From assembly GCA_030446775.1 (NCBI GenBank), contig JAUJMQ010000008.1, positions 61,381-103,458 on the forward strand: a DNA stretch of 42,078 nucleotides, read 5' to 3'. How positions within the stretch are numbered: the stretch's first letter is position 1; each line of letters starts with the position of its first letter. The stretch comes from Egibacteraceae bacterium (GTDB lineage: Bacteria > Actinomycetota > Nitriliruptoria > Euzebyales > Egibacteraceae). A model generated the notes under the pieces. That model saw only the letters and a program-made list of their open reading frames with translations. It made no database searches and was not told the origin of the DNA. Made by a program: the position numbers and the translations under genes. Shown here in pieces: positions 28,323 to 38,132 of this stretch.

Positions 28323-29327
28323 TCAGGCGGCAGTCGGGTAGAGGGTGAGCACGGCGTCGGCGCCGACCCGCTCGGCGGTGTGGAGCCGGAGCCGCGGCGC
28401 GTCGGCCAGTGTCGCGGCCCAGGGCCCGTCGAGCAGCGGGCGCCCGGCGGGACCGAGCAGCACGGGCGCGACGTGGACGACGAGCTTGTCGCCCAGCCCC
28501 GCCCGCAGGACCGCCCCCGCCACGCCCGCGCCCCCCTCGACCAGGACGCTGCGGACATCCCGCTCCCACAGCGCCGCCATCAGCTCGTCGAGGCCGTGGC
28601 GGTGCACGAGCGTCGGGGCCGCGTCGTCACAGATGCGCCGGTCGCCGCCGACGCGGCCGCGCCGGTCCAGGACCACCCGCAGCGGCTGCGGCCCGGAGAA
28701 CCCCGGCAGCCGCACCGTCAGCTGCGGGTCGTCGGCGAGGACGGTGCCGGATCCGACGACGACCGCGTCGACCTGGGCACGCAGCCGGTGCGCGCTGTCG
28801 CGGGCCGCGGGTCCCGTCAGCCACTGCGACGTCCCGTCGGCTGCGGCGATCCGGCCGTCGATGCTGACCGCCGCCTTCACCGTCACGAACGGCCGACCCG
28901 TCGCCAGCCCGTGGAGGAAGACCTCGTTGAGCGTGCGGGCCGCGGCGGCGCAGACCCCGACGTCCACGCGCACACCCGCGGCGCGCAGCACGTCGGCGCC
29001 GCCGCCGGCGAGCGGGTGCGGGTCCGCCAGCGCCACGACGACACGCGCGACCCCGGCGTCGAGCAGGGCGCCGGTGCACGGGCCCGTGCGGCCGGTGTGG
29101 GTGCACGGCTCGAGGGTGACGTAGGCGGTGGCGCCGGCGGCGGCGGCACCGGCGGCGTGCAGCGCCTCGACCTCGGCGTGTGGGCCGCCGGCGCGGCGGT
29201 GGAAGCCCTCCCCGACGACCGCCGCGTCACGGACGAGGACACACCCCACGAGCGGGTTGGGCGAGACGGTGGCGCGGCCGCGCTCGGCCAGCGCCAGGGC
29301 ACACCGCATCCAGCGCTCGTCGTCCAC
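28323..29327 (-). CDS. ribD: Bifunctional pyrimidine deaminase / reductase
   Basis: Deaminates and then reduces the pyrimidine intermediate of riboflavin synthesis. The deaminase zinc site is GGPHAEVEAL with PCTHTGRTGPC. The reductase part holds SIDGRIAAADGTSQWLTG and VLVEGGAGVAGAVLRAGL. Intact, about 334 residues. The GTG at 29327 is favoured by a GGAAGG 8 nt upstream. A GTG at 29333 is also in frame. First gene after the FMN riboswitch. Confidence 0.96.
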   Translation of the reverse strand: MDDERWMRCALALAERGRATVSPNPLVGCVLVRDAAVVGEGFHRRAGGPHAEVEALHAAGAAAAGATAYVTLEPCTHTGRTGPCTGALLDAGVARVVVALADPHPLAGGGADVLRAAGVRVDVGVCAAAARTLNEVFLHGLATGRPFVTVKAAVSIDGRIAAADGTSQWLTGPAARDSAHRLRAQVDAVVVGSGTVLADDPQLTVRLPGFSGPQPLRVVLDRRGRVGGDRRICDDAAPTLVHRHGLDELMAALWERDVRSVLVEGGAGVAGAVLRAGLGDKLVVHVAPVLLGPAGRPLLDGPWAATLADAPRLRLHTAERVGADAVLTLYPTAA

Positions 29328-29444
29328 GGTCACCGCCTTCCGCGCTCGTCCGGTCGCACGGGGCGCGGACGAGGGGTGCGCGCGACGCCGGCGGCCCGGG
29401 CCGGCGACCGCGGGAGTCGCGACGGCGGACCGTCGGTGATGCTC

Positions 29445-29607
29445 GCACCTTCTCTCATCCGGACTGTCACCGTCGGCTCCGGCCTGGTCCGCTCCCGGAC
29501 GACCACCGGATCCACCGCCGGCCGGGGGGCCGGACGGGTCGCGGGCTCCCCGGACCTCTCGGCCCGGACCACCGCCGGTCAGGAATCTCACCGTGCCCCG
29601 AAGGTGC
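29445..29607 (-). ncRNA. FMN riboswitch (RFN element) controlling the rib operon
   Basis: On the minus strand the perfect closing stem GCACCTTC/GAAGGTGC (29600-29607 with 29445-29452) encloses the conserved blocks GATTCCTGACCGGCGGT, CCCGCGA, GATCCGGT, GCCGACGGT and the 3' block AGTCCGGATGAGAGAAGG. These are the hallmarks of the FMN aptamer. FMN binding should turn the operon off. Downstream (29334-29444) lie GC-rich inverted repeats such as CGACGG-TCCG-CCGTCG. No U-run is present, so control may be on ribosome access or through a non-canonical terminator. Confidence 0.95.
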
Positions 29608-29653
29608 TCGCGGCCGGCGACACCGACCGCGCAGCCAGCCTAGCGCGGGCTGC

Positions 29654-30589
29654 TCAGCCCTCGGTTCGGCCGTCGACCGCGTAGGCGGAGCAGAGGTGGT
29701 TGCGCTTGACGTAGCGCTTCATCTCGGTCGCGACCTCGACGAGCTGGCGGTGGTCGTCGTAGTCGCGCCGTTCGTTGGTGGCGACCCCCAGCGCGAGGGT
29801 GACCGGCGGGAACCGGCGGACCTCGCCTCTGCGGTCGGCGACCTCGAGGTAGCCGCGGTCAAGATCGGCGGCGTCGTAGTGCGCCGGCAGGCGCCGGTCG
29901 AACGCCTCGATGCTCGCGGCGCACACCGCAGCGACCTCCTCGGGGTGGCACACGACCAGGAAGTCGTCACCGCCGATGTGCCCCAAGAAGGCGTCGGGCG
30001 AGGCGTGATCGCGCACCGCGGCCGACAGCACGTCGGCGGTCATGACGATGACGTCGTCGCCGCGCAGGAAGCCGTAGTGGTCGTTGTAGGCCTTGAAGTC
30101 GTTGAGATCGGCGTAGATCACGGCCAACGGCGTGCCCGCCGCGAGGCGGCGGGCGAGCTCGGCGCTGATCCGGTGGTTGCCGGGCAGCCCGGTCAGCGGG
30201 GAGGTCGCCCGCAGCTCGGCCGCCCGCCGCAGCGTCGTACGGACGCGCGCCACGAGCTCCTGCGGGTCGAACGGCTTGAGCACGTAGTCGTCGGCGCCCG
30301 CGGTGAACCCGACGACCTTGTCGACGGTCAGCGACTTGGCGGTGAGGATGATCACCGGGGTCTGGGCGGTGCGGGGATCGGCGCGCAGGCGCCGGCAGAC
30401 CTCGAGCCCGTCGAGCTTGGGCATCATGACGTCGAGCACGATGAGCGCTGGGCGGGTTTCAAGCGCGGTGGCGAGGGCCTGCTCGCCATCGCTGGCCAGC
30501 TGCACGGTGAAGCCCTCCAACCGCAGGTTGACCTCGACGAACCGGAGGATGTCCGGCTCGTTGTCGGCCACCAGGATCGTCTCGCTCAT
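29654..30589 (-). CDS. Response regulator with GGDEF domain (probable diguanylate cyclase)
   Basis: PleD-like protein of 311 residues: receiver with DNEPD, phospho-acceptor Asp53 in LDVMMP, Lys105 in LKPF; then a GGDEF domain beginning PLTGLPGNHR with a GGDDF active-site motif (206-210) in GHIGGDDF. GGDDF is a variant of GGDEF. Activity is plausible but not certain. No RxxD inhibitory site is seen at the usual distance. It would make c-di-GMP when phosphorylated. It sits between rsmB and the rib operon, where mycobacteria have rpe. The ATG at 30589 gives SETILVADNEPD. Confidence 0.9.
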   Translation of the reverse strand: MSETILVADNEPDILRFVEVNLRLEGFTVQLASDGEQALATALETRPALIVLDVMMPKLDGLEVCRRLRADPRTAQTPVIILTAKSLTVDKVVGFTAGADDYVLKPFDPQELVARVRTTLRRAAELRATSPLTGLPGNHRISAELARRLAAGTPLAVIYADLNDFKAYNDHYGFLRGDDVIVMTADVLSAAVRDHASPDAFLGHIGGDDFLVVCHPEEVAAVCAASIEAFDRRLPAHYDAADLDRGYLEVADRRGEVRRFPPVTLALGVATNERRDYDDHRQLVEVATEMKRYVKRNHLCSAYAVDGRTEG

Positions 30590-30640
30590 CAAGGCACAAG
30601 CTTTCGCGCAGCCGGGAGGTGGCGTCACCTAGCGTAGCGT

Positions 30641-31993
30641 TCAGGGCTCGCTCCGTCGCCGAAACCGGCAGAAGTACATGGCGTCGGTGTCGTCACCATC
30701 CGGGTCGAGCTGTACCCCGGGATCCCCGTCGAGCATCCTGCCCGCCCCGCCGGCGACGGCCGGGCTGTCGACGCTGAAGCGGTCGCCGTGCAGCGCGAGG
30801 AACTCCCGGACCACCTCGACGGTCTCGGCGGCGGGGAACGTGCACACGCTGTACACCAGCGTCCCGCCGGGGCACACGAGCCGGGCGCACGATTCCAGCA
30901 GCGCCGCCTGCAGCCGGCTCAGGCGCCGTGGGTCGCCGGGCTCCCGCCGCCAGCGCAGCTCCGGGCGCCGGCGGACCACCCCGAGCCCGGTGCAGGGCGC
31001 GTCGAGCAGCACGACGTCGAAGGCCGCGTCGCGCCACGGCGGCCGCGCCGCGTCGGCGGCGACCACCGCGACCCGGCTGTGGGTGCGCTGCGCCGCTTCG
31101 GCGACCTGCCGGGCGCGCGCGTGGTGCACGTCGGTGGCGACGACGTGCGCGCCGAGGGCGGCCAGGTGCGTGCTCTTGCCTCCGGGGGCGGCGCACGCGT
31201 CCAGCGCCGACCAGCCTGAGGCCGGCTGTCCGGCGGCGGCGGCCCGGGTGACCAGCAGCGAGGCCTCGTCCTGGACGACGGCGCGGCCCTCGGCCACGCA
31301 GGCGAGCGCCCCCGGGGCGGCGCCCGGCACGCGCAGCGCCTCGGGAGCGTGGCGGGCCGGCTCGACGGACAGGCCGGCAGCGGCCAGCTCCGCCGCGAGG
31401 GCGTCGCGGTCGCCGGTGGCCCGCAGCGTCACGCCGGGGGGGACGTTGCCCGCTGCGAGCACGGCAAAGGCACGCTCGCCGAAGCGGGCGGTGGCCTCGG
31501 TGACCACCCAGGGAGGGTAGCCGGTCCGCAGCGCCATGCCCCGCTCGTCGTCCTCGGGTGGCCACGGCAGCCGGTCGCGGGTGCGGGCCAGCCGGCGCAG
31601 CACGCCGTTGACGAACCCGGTCGCGCCCGAGCCGATCTCGCGGCGGGTCAGCTCCACCGCGGTGTCCACGACCGCCCGGTCGGGGGTGGAGCCGTACAGC
31701 AGCTGCCAGGCTCCCAGGCGCAGCACGTCGAGGACCTCGGGCTGCACGGCGTCGAGCCCGCGGGTCACGACGGTGGCCAGGGCCCAGTCCAGGGTGCCCT
31801 GCCAGCGCAGCGTGGAGTAGGCGAGGTTCGCCGCGAAGGACCGGTCTCGGGCGTCGAGCCCGGACCGCCGCAGCGCGGTGTCGACCGCGGGGCCCGACCA
31901 GGCCGCGTCGGCGGACACCCGGCGCAGCGCCCGGTAGGCCGCGCGGCGTGAGCCCACCCCGCCGCCGTTGGACGCGCGACGCTCGTCGCTCAT
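30641..31993 (-). CDS. rsmB: 16S rRNA (cytosine-967-C5)-methyltransferase
   Basis: 450 residues and intact. An N-terminal NusB-like helical domain (AAYRALRRV, LDARDRSFAANLAYSTLRW, GFVNGVLRRLAR) is fused to a SAM-dependent m5C methyltransferase with DACAAPGGKSTHLAAL, DAPCTGLG and VYSVCTF, where the two cysteines are the release and catalytic residues of the family. The ATG at 31993 overlaps the fmt stop by 4 nt (ATGA). Adjacent fmt and rsmB are typical. Confidence 0.95.
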   Translation of the reverse strand: MSDERRASNGGGVGSRRAAYRALRRVSADAAWSGPAVDTALRRSGLDARDRSFAANLAYSTLRWQGTLDWALATVVTRGLDAVQPEVLDVLRLGAWQLLYGSTPDRAVVDTAVELTRREIGSGATGFVNGVLRRLARTRDRLPWPPEDDERGMALRTGYPPWVVTEATARFGERAFAVLAAGNVPPGVTLRATGDRDALAAELAAAGLSVEPARHAPEALRVPGAAPGALACVAEGRAVVQDEASLLVTRAAAAGQPASGWSALDACAAPGGKSTHLAALGAHVVATDVHHARARQVAEAAQRTHSRVAVVAADAARPPWRDAAFDVVLLDAPCTGLGVVRRRPELRWRREPGDPRRLSRLQAALLESCARLVCPGGTLVYSVCTFPAAETVEVVREFLALHGDRFSVDSPAVAGGAGRMLDGDPGVQLDPDGDDTDAMYFCRFRRRSEP

Positions 31994-32910
31994 CCCAACC
32001 GTTGCCCGTCGGGGCGGTGGCCGTTGCGGTACTCCACCCCGCTCATCCGCGGCTTGCCGGCGGGCTGGACCTCGACGAGCTCGACGGCGCCGCTGCCGCA
32101 CACGACGATCGGCGAACCGCCGCCGGCGCCCCCCGTGCCGGGCGCCCGGTCGACCAGCTCGGCGCCCGGCTCGACCCGGTGGATCTTGAGCCGCTCCCCG
32201 TGCAGGGTCGTCCAGGCGCCCGGGACGGGGTTGTAGGCGCGGACGGCCCGGTCGACGGCCGCGGCGTCGGCGCCGAAGTCCAGGCGCGCGTCGTCGGGGG
32301 CGAACTTCGGCGCGTAGGTGGCCCGCCCGGCGTCCTGCGGCTGCGGCTCGATCGCCCCGTCGACCAGGCCGTGCAGCGCCTCGACCAGGACGGGGGCGCC
32401 GAGCACGGCGAGCCGGTCGAGCAGCTCGCCGGCGGTCTCGCGCGCACCGACCGGGGTCGACGCCTGCCGCAGCACCGGCCCGGTGTCCATGCCCTCGTCG
32501 AGCACGAAGCACGTCACCCCGGTGTCGGCGTCGCCGGCGAGGACGCTGTGCTGCACGGGCGCGGCGCCTCGCCACCTGGGCAGCAGCGAGAAGTGGAGGT
32601 TGACGAAGCCACGCCCGCCGGCCGCGAGCACGTCGGTCGGCAGCAACGCGCCGTACGCGACGACGGCGCAGGCGTCGACCGCGAGCTCGCGCAGGGCGGG
32701 AAGCACCTCCCGCGGGCGGTCCGGCTGCCACACCGGCACGCCGGCCGCGGCGGCGGCGACCTTGATCGGCGGCGGCGTCAACCGGTGACCGCGCCCGCTG
32801 GGGCGGTCCGGGTTGGTGACGACGGCCGCGACGTCGGTCGCCGGATCGGCCAGGAGCGCGGCGAGCGACGGGACCGCGGCGTCGGGGGTGCCCAGAAAGC
32901 AGACGCGCAT
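31990..32910 (-). CDS. fmt: Methionyl-tRNA formyltransferase
   Basis: Formylates initiator Met-tRNA. 306 residues and intact. The N-terminal fold starts RVCFLGTPDAAVPSL. The catalytic block is NLHFSLLPRWRGAAPVQ, and VLDEGMDTGP follows. The ATG at 32910 lies 6 nt after TAGGCT (32917-32922), so a leaderless message is plausible. A GTG directly before it is an alternative start. It pairs functionally with def, its upstream neighbour. Confidence 0.96.
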   Translation of the reverse strand: MRVCFLGTPDAAVPSLAALLADPATDVAAVVTNPDRPSGRGHRLTPPPIKVAAAAAGVPVWQPDRPREVLPALRELAVDACAVVAYGALLPTDVLAAGGRGFVNLHFSLLPRWRGAAPVQHSVLAGDADTGVTCFVLDEGMDTGPVLRQASTPVGARETAGELLDRLAVLGAPVLVEALHGLVDGAIEPQPQDAGRATYAPKFAPDDARLDFGADAAAVDRAVRAYNPVPGAWTTLHGERLKIHRVEPGAELVDRAPGTGGAGGGSPIVVCGSGAVELVEVQPAGKPRMSGVEYRNGHRPDGQRLG

Positions 32911-32949
32911 CACGCGAGCCTAGGCCCGGCCGGCGGGGGGACCCGGTGG

Positions 32950-33486
32950 CTAGCCGACGGCCTGCTCGTGGTCCTCGGGCGGCACGGCGGGCGGGTTCTC
33001 CAGCTCCCCCGCCCGGATCCGCCGCATGGCCGCCTTGCGGTCGTGCCGGGCGAGGTGGTCAATGAACAGGATCCCGTTGAGATGGTCGAGCTCGTGCAGA
33101 AGCATGCGCGCGCGCATGCCTTCGCCGCTCTGCTCGTCGGGCTCGCCGTGGACGTCGGAGCCTCGCAGGCGGGCGCGCAGCGGACGCTTCGTGGGATAGA
33201 ACAGGCCCGGAAACGACAGGCAACCCTCGTCGCTTTCCTGCTCCTCCTCCGACGTCTCGACGAGCTCGGGGTTGACGAGCGCCCCCCGGTCACCGTCGAC
33301 CTCCCAGACGAACAGGCGCTGGAGGACGCCGACCTGGTTCGCGGCGATCGCCGCGCCCGCCGCGGCCTGCAGTGTCTCCAACATGTCGTCGGCGAGCCGC
33401 TCGAGCGCCGCGTCGAAGCTCGTGACCTCGGCCGCGCGCTCGCGCAGGACAGGGTCACCGAACAGGCGGATCGGGAGTACAGCCAC
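32950..33486 (-). CDS. def: Peptide deformylase
   Basis: Removes the formyl group from nascent proteins. 178 residues. Metal and catalytic motifs EGCLS (87-91) and HELDH (131-135) are intact. The first motif, usually GxGLAAxQ, reads GAAIAANQ, with Ala in place of the second Gly. An acidic stretch SEEEQESDEG precedes motif 2. The GTG at 33486 gives AVLPIRLFGDP. It lies between priA and fmt. Confidence 0.95.
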   Translation of the reverse strand: MAVLPIRLFGDPVLRERAAEVTSFDAALERLADDMLETLQAAAGAAIAANQVGVLQRLFVWEVDGDRGALVNPELVETSEEEQESDEGCLSFPGLFYPTKRPLRARLRGSDVHGEPDEQSGEGMRARMLLHELDHLNGILFIDHLARHDRKAAMRRIRAGELENPPAVPPEDHEQAVG

Positions 33487-33518
33487 GCCACAGAGTCCTC
33501 ACGTTCGCAGGGCGGCGG

Positions 33519-35468
33519 TCAAACCGGGTCCACGTCGACGCGCACCTTGCGGTCGCCGCGGTCCCAGTCCTGACGCAGGGGGGTCAGCGCGGCAAGCGTG
33601 CCACGCAGGTCGGCGGACTTCACGAGCACGCCGCCGTCCAGCCCGGGTCCGAGCACCTCGTCGTCCGGTGGTAGGGCGGCGCGCAAGGCGGCCGCGGCCG
33701 CGGCGGCGACGGTGGGGTCGGCGGCCCGGACGGCCACCAGGGAGGCCGCCGGCGGGTAGCGCAGCTCGGCGCGTCGCGGCGCCTCGCGCTCCCAGAAGCC
33801 CACGGGGTCCCAGCGCACGAGCGCCTGCACGGCCGGGTGGCCCGGCTCGCGCGTCTGCACGACGATCCGGCGCACCCAGCGCCCGGTCGCCAGCCACAGC
33901 CGCAGCGCGTCCTCGGCGGCGTCCAGGGCGGGCCGGCCCAGCATGGCGTCGGCGTCGGGCAGGACGACGACGTCCGCGTGCTCCTCGCCCAGCCAGCGGG
34001 GACGTGACACGACGCTGCCGCGGGTCATGACCCCGATGGCGGGGCGCCGCCGCGGACCGGGCGCGTCGAAGCCCTCCATGCGCACGACCTCGGCGGCCGG
34101 ATGGCTGCGTGCGAGCTCGGCGGCCAGGCGGCCGGCGCCGGCGGCCAGCGGCGTCGCCGTGTCGTCGCCGCAGTCCGGGCACGCGAACGCCGGGCCGTGC
34201 CAGCCGCAGGCCGCGCAGCGCCACCAAGGCGGGTCGTGGTCGGTCACCTGCCCGGCGGGCGGGCGCGCGGGTGGCCGTTCGCGCACACACCCAGCGACGA
34301 GTCGCACACCGGGCAGGTCAGCCGCCGCCGGCAACCCCGGCACGCGAGCGCGCCGCCCTGCCCGCCGCGGCCGGCCAGCACGATCGCGGCACCTCCGCCA
34401 CGGACGGCGTGGGTGAGGCGCGCGCGGCGGTGTCGGTGAAGCGCGCGCCGCGCCCCGGGGCGCGGGTCGGACAGGTCGGCGACGTCGACGCGCGGCGCTC
34501 GGGCGCGCTGGGTCGCCCGGTCGGCGGCGAGGGCGGTGACGTGCCCGCCCTCCAGCAGGCGCCACAGCGCGGCGCTCGGCAGGTCGCCGAGGAGCACGCA
34601 CGTCGCGCCCGCCAGGCGGGCACGGGCGAGCGCCACCTCGCGGACGTGGTGGCGAGGGCTGCGCCGCTCCTTCCACGCGGGGCTGGCCTCCTCGTCGACG
34701 ACGACGAGCCCGAGGTCGCGCAGCGGTGCGAACACCGCGGCGCGTTCCCCGGCCGCCACCCGGGCGTGCCCGGTCCGGCCGCGCAGGAAGGCCCGGTAGC
34801 GGGCCCGCTCGGCGCCGGGTCGCCAGTCGGCTCCGTGCGGCCCGGCGAGCCGGAGCACCGCGTCGGGCAGCGCGGCGGCCGGGTCGGGAGCCAGCACCAG
34901 CGCGCTGCGGCCGGCGGCCAGGCACCGCGCCACGAGGTCGGCGACCATCGCCTCGCGGTCGTCACCGGGCAGCAGTCGCAGCCAGAACGCCGGCGCCGGT
35001 CCGTGCGAGCCGCTGTCGGCGGCGGCCCGCAGCAGTGCCGAGGCGGCGTAGGGCCGCCAGGCCGCCGCGGGGCAGGGCGGCCTGAGGGCCGCAGCGGGGG
35101 CGCCGCCGGTCCCCAGCCGTCGGCCTCCGCTCGACACCGGCGACCCGCCCTGGCATCGCGTGGCGCAGCACGTCCGACAGCGTCCCGGCGTAGCGGTCGG
35201 CCACCCAGCGCAGGAAGGGCAGGTCCGCTTCGTCGAACCAGGCGCGGTCCGACAGCACCGCGGACAGCGGCCGCACCCGCGCCGGATCCGACTCCGGCCG
35301 GTCGCCCAGCCCGACGACCCAGCCGGTGCGCCGCCGTCCCGCGAACATCACCCCGACCCGCGACCCCACGCCGACGGTCGTCCCGTCTCCGACGAGGTAG
35401 TCGAACGGCCGGTCGAGGTGCGCCAACCCCACGTCCACGACGACCCTGGCGTACCGCGGCCCCGTCAC
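33519..35468 (-). CDS. priA: PriA-type primosomal protein lacking helicase motifs (frameshifted)
   Basis: Replication-restart protein. The N-terminal DNA-binding domain is YARVVVDVGLAHLDRPFDYL and RVGVMFAGRRRTGWVVG. The middle region shows no Walker A lysine, and the Walker B equivalent reads VVVDEEASPAWKERRSPRHH (DEEA rather than DEEH). Zinc-type cysteine pairs CRGC, CPVC, CAAC and CPDC follow, then the C-terminal domain (YPPAASLVAVRA). Actinobacterial PriA proteins are known to lack helicase motifs. The frame shifts near 35135, 34420 and 34265. The GTG at 35468 was chosen. The frame stays open upstream through the metK-priA repeat, to a TTG at 35591. Confidence 0.85.
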
Positions 35469-35533
35469 GACGGGGCAGGTGGTGGAGCGGAGCGAGCGGC
35501 GGGCGGTCGCCCCGCGTCCGCGCGCGCTACGAC

Positions 35534-35616
35534 GCACCTCAAACGCCGGGCGGCCAGCACGCACCTCAAACGCCGGGCGGCTCGCGTCCAACGGCTCCCT
35601 TCGGGAGACAGCCCTA
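35534..35616 (-). repeat. metK-priA repeat: TAG-anchored motif plus two decapeptide-type units
   Basis: From the metK stop the minus strand reads TAGGGCTGTCTC, a CTCCC-GAA-GGGAG hairpin, then two 27-nt units with GCCGCCCGGCG, TTT, GAGGTGCG (cores 35561-35583 and 35534-35555). In the priA frame they encode SRPAFEVRA and GRPAFEVRR. Unlike argC-argJ and pyrD-pyrF there are no RTG starts overlapping the units, and priA begins about 66 nt further on. Confidence 0.75.
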
Positions 35617-36810
35617 GGCGCCGGCGGCCGAGCGAAGGTCCTCCGCGCGGTCGGTGCGCTCCCACGCGAACCCGTCGCGGCCGAAGTGCCCGTAGGCGGC
35701 CGTCGCCCGGAACACCGGCTTGCGCAGGTCGAGGTCGCGGATGATCGCGGCGGGGCGCAGGTCGAAGACCTCCTGGACGCCCGCGAGGATCTTGTCGGGG
35801 TCGTGGGTCTCGGTCCCGAACGTCTCCAGGGTCAGCGACACCGGGTGGGCTACGCCGATGGCGTAGGCGACCTGCAGCTCCGCGCGGCTGGCCAGGCCTG
35901 CGGCGACGATCGTCTTGGTCACCCACCGCGCGGCGTAGGCGGCGGACCGGTCGACCTTCGTCGAGTCCTTGCCGCTGAACGCGCCGCCACCGTGGCGGGC
36001 CATGCCGCCGTAGGTGTCGACGATGATCTTGCGCCCGGTCAGCCCGGCGTCGGCCTGCGGGCCACCGAGCTCGAAGCGGCCGCTGGGGTTGACCAGCACC
36101 TCGGACTCGTCCCACTCCAGGCCGGCGGGGACGACCGGGGCGACGACGTGCTCGATGAGGTCGGGTGTCAGCAGGGTCGCGGTGTCGATGTCGGGCTGGT
36201 GCTGGGTGGAGATGAGGACCCGACCGACCCGCACGGGCACGTTGCCGTCGTACTCGATGGTGACCTGGGTCTTGCCGTCGGGACGCAGATACGGGACGGC
36301 GCCGGACTTGCGGACGGCGGCAAGCTGCTCGGCCAGCCGGTGCGCGAGGTGGATCGGCATCGGCATCAGGACGTCGGTCTCGCGGCACGCGTAGCCGAAC
36401 ATCATCCCCTGGTCGCCGGCGCCCAGCGTGTCGAGCTCGTCGCCGGTGCCGGTCCCGCGCGACTCCAGCGAGTGGTCCACCCCGCCGGCGATGTCGGGCG
36501 ACTGCTCGTCGAGGGCGACGAGGACACCGCAGGTGTTGCCGTCGAAGCCCGCGCCGGCCCGGTCGTAGCCGATCCCGACGATCGTGTCCCGCGCGACCTT
36601 CGCGATGTCGACGTAGGTGTCGGTCGACACCTCGCCGGCCACGACGACGAGTCCGGTGGTGACCAACGTTCCGCAGGCGACCCGGGCCGCGTCCGGGTCG
36701 GGATCGCCGGCCAGGACCTCGTCGAGGACGGCGTCGGAGATCTGGTCGGCGACCTTGTCGGGGTGGCCCTCGGTGACCGACTCAGAGGTGAACAGCCAGC
36801 GACGGCTCAT
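35614..36810 (-). CDS. metK: S-adenosylmethionine synthetase
   Basis: Forms SAM from methionine and ATP. 398 residues and intact: [20 protein letters not shown], the hexapeptide-type [12 protein letters not shown], and the loop [19 protein letters not shown]. The ATG at 36810 has AGAAGGA about 10 nt upstream. Its start lies inside the last codons of coaBC as read here. The stop codon begins a TAG-anchored repeat. Confidence 0.97.
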   Translation of the reverse strand: MSRRWLFTSESVTEGHPDKVADQISDAVLDEVLAGDPDPDAARVACGTLVTTGLVVVAGEVSTDTYVDIAKVARDTIVGIGYDRAGAGFDGNTCGVLVALDEQSPDIAGGVDHSLESRGTGTGDELDTLGAGDQGMMFGYACRETDVLMPMPIHLAHRLAEQLAAVRKSGAVPYLRPDGKTQVTIEYDGNVPVRVGRVLISTQHQPDIDTATLLTPDLIEHVVAPVVPAGLEWDESEVLVNPSGRFELGGPQADAGLTGRKIIVDTYGGMARHGGGAFSGKDSTKVDRSAAYAARWVTKTIVAAGLASRAELQVAYAIGVAHPVSLTLETFGTETHDPDKILAGVQEVFDLRPAAIIRDLDLRKPVFRATAAYGHFGRDGFAWERTDRAEDLRSAAGA

Positions 36811-38113
36811 GCGGCAGCAATCCTTCTCGTACGGGTGGGCTGACTCTACCGGTCCGGTGTGTCGGCTCCGCGACGCCGCGAGCGGCCAGCAGGCGCTCGA
36901 CGCGGTCGCACACGACCTCCGCCAGTGCCGCCTTGGAGGTCAGCGCGACCTCGGTCCGCGAGCCGTCGCGTCCCAGCAGCACCGCGGCGTTCGTGTCCCA
37001 CGCGAAGCCCTCGCCGGGGCGGTCGACCCGGTTGACGACGACGAGGTCGAGGTTCTTGCGGCGCAGCTTGTCGCGCCCGTGGGCCTCCTCGTCCTCGGTC
37101 TCGGCGGCGAAGCCGACCAGGACGCGGTCGCCCTTGTCGGCGCCCAGCTCGGCGAGGATGTCGGGGTTGCGCTCCAGGCGCAGCGCCGACGGCGCGTCGG
37201 CCTTCTTGACCTTGTGGGCCGAGTAGTCCGCGGGGCGGAAGTCAGCGACCGCCGCGGCGCCGACGACGACGTCGGCCGCCGCGGCGGCGTCACGCACGGC
37301 GGTGCGCATCTGCAGCGCCGTCTCGACCGGATGGACCCGCACCCCGGGCAGGGGCGGCAGGTGCGCGGCGGTGACGAGGTCCACGGTGGCGCCCCGGCGG
37401 GCGGCGGCAGCCGCCACCGCGTGACCCATCTTGCCGCTGGAGCGGTTGCCGAGGAAGCGCACGGGGTCCAGCGGCTCGCGGGTCCCGCCGGCCGTGACGA
37501 CGACCCGCCGTCCCACCAGCGACCCCGCGACCGGGCCGGGCAGCGCCGCCGCGACGGCGGCGACGATCGCGGCGGGGTCCGCGAGGCGCCCCGGACCCTC
37601 GTCGCCTCCGGCGAGCTGGCCCTCTACGGGTCCGACGACGAGCGCACCGCGGCGGCGCAGGGTGGCCACGTTGTCCTGCGTCGCCCGGAGCACCCCCAGC
37701 TCGGTGCGCAACGCGGGCGCCACCTCGCCCGGGCATGACCGGCACACGAAGGTGCTCGACAGCAGGTCGTCGGCCAGACCGGTCGCGAACTTCGCCAGGA
37801 CGTTGGCGGTCGCGGGAGCGACGACGGCGACCTCGGCCTCGCGGGCGTAGCGCACGTGGGAGACGCGGTGGGCGTCGGCGAAGACGTCGCTGGGTGCGGG
37901 ACGCCCGGTGAGGCCGGCGAGCGTCGCCGGCCCCAGGAACCGGGTCGCGCCGGGCGTGAGGATCGCCTGCACCGTGGCGCCGGCCGTGAGCAGTCCCCGT
38001 GCGACCTCAGCGGCCTTGTAGGCCGCGATCCCCCCGGCGACGCCGAGCAGCACATGACGGCCGCGCAGCGCGGCGAGCGGGTCGCCGTGCGCGGCGACGC
38101 CGCCGCCGCTCAT
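36782..38113 (-). CDS. coaBC: Bifunctional phosphopantothenoylcysteine decarboxylase / phosphopantothenate-cysteine ligase
   Basis: Two consecutive steps of coenzyme A synthesis. The CoaC flavoprotein half: [32 protein letters not shown] with the active-site His, [19 protein letters not shown]. The clamp motif, usually PAMHTEMW, reads PALRTELGV. The sequence around 37725-37745 (VCRSCPGEV) looks wrong and reads PVMPG in another frame, suggesting paired errors. The CoaB half: [18 protein letters not shown] and [11 protein letters not shown]. The frame runs 29 nt into metK. An upstream stop in another frame near 36847 suggests the tail may also be mis-framed. The ATG is at 38113. Confidence 0.93.
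   Translation of the reverse strand: MSGGGVAAHGDPLAALRGRHVLLGVAGGIAAYKAAEVARGLLTAGATVQAILTPGATRFLGPATLAGLTGRPAPSDVFADAHRVSHVRYAREAEVAVVAPATANVLAKFATGLADDLLSSTFVCRSCPGEVAPALRTELGVLRATQDNVATLRRRGALVVGPVEGQLAGGDEGPGRLADPAAIVAAVAAALPGPVAGSLVGRRVVVTAGGTREPLDPVRFLGNRSSGKMGHAVAAAAARRGATVDLVTAAHLPPLPGVRVHPVETALQMRTAVRDAAAAADVVVGAAAVADFRPADYSAHKVKKADAPSALRLERNPDILAELGADKGDRVLVGFAAETEDEEAHGRDKLRRKNLDLVVVNRVDRPGEGFAWDTNAAVLLGRDGSRTEVALTSKAALAEVVCDRVERLLAARGVAEPTHRTGRVSPPVREGLLPHEPSLAVHL
36843..36848 (-). promoter_or_regulatory. -10 box for metK
   Basis: TAGAGT on the minus strand, identical to the -10 of the rrn-type promoter, would give a leader of about 26 nt containing the AGAAGGA ribosome-binding site. 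No good -35 box is seen, so this is tentative. Confidence 0.35.
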
Positions 38114-38132
38114 GCCCGTGGAGCCGGGCGGG

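Noticed and set aside
36782..36842. Genuine 29-nt overlap of coaBC with metK as a regulatory design
   Set aside because: The tail beyond [11 protein letters not shown] is not family-like and a stop exists in another frame at about 36847, so a one-base error is more likely.
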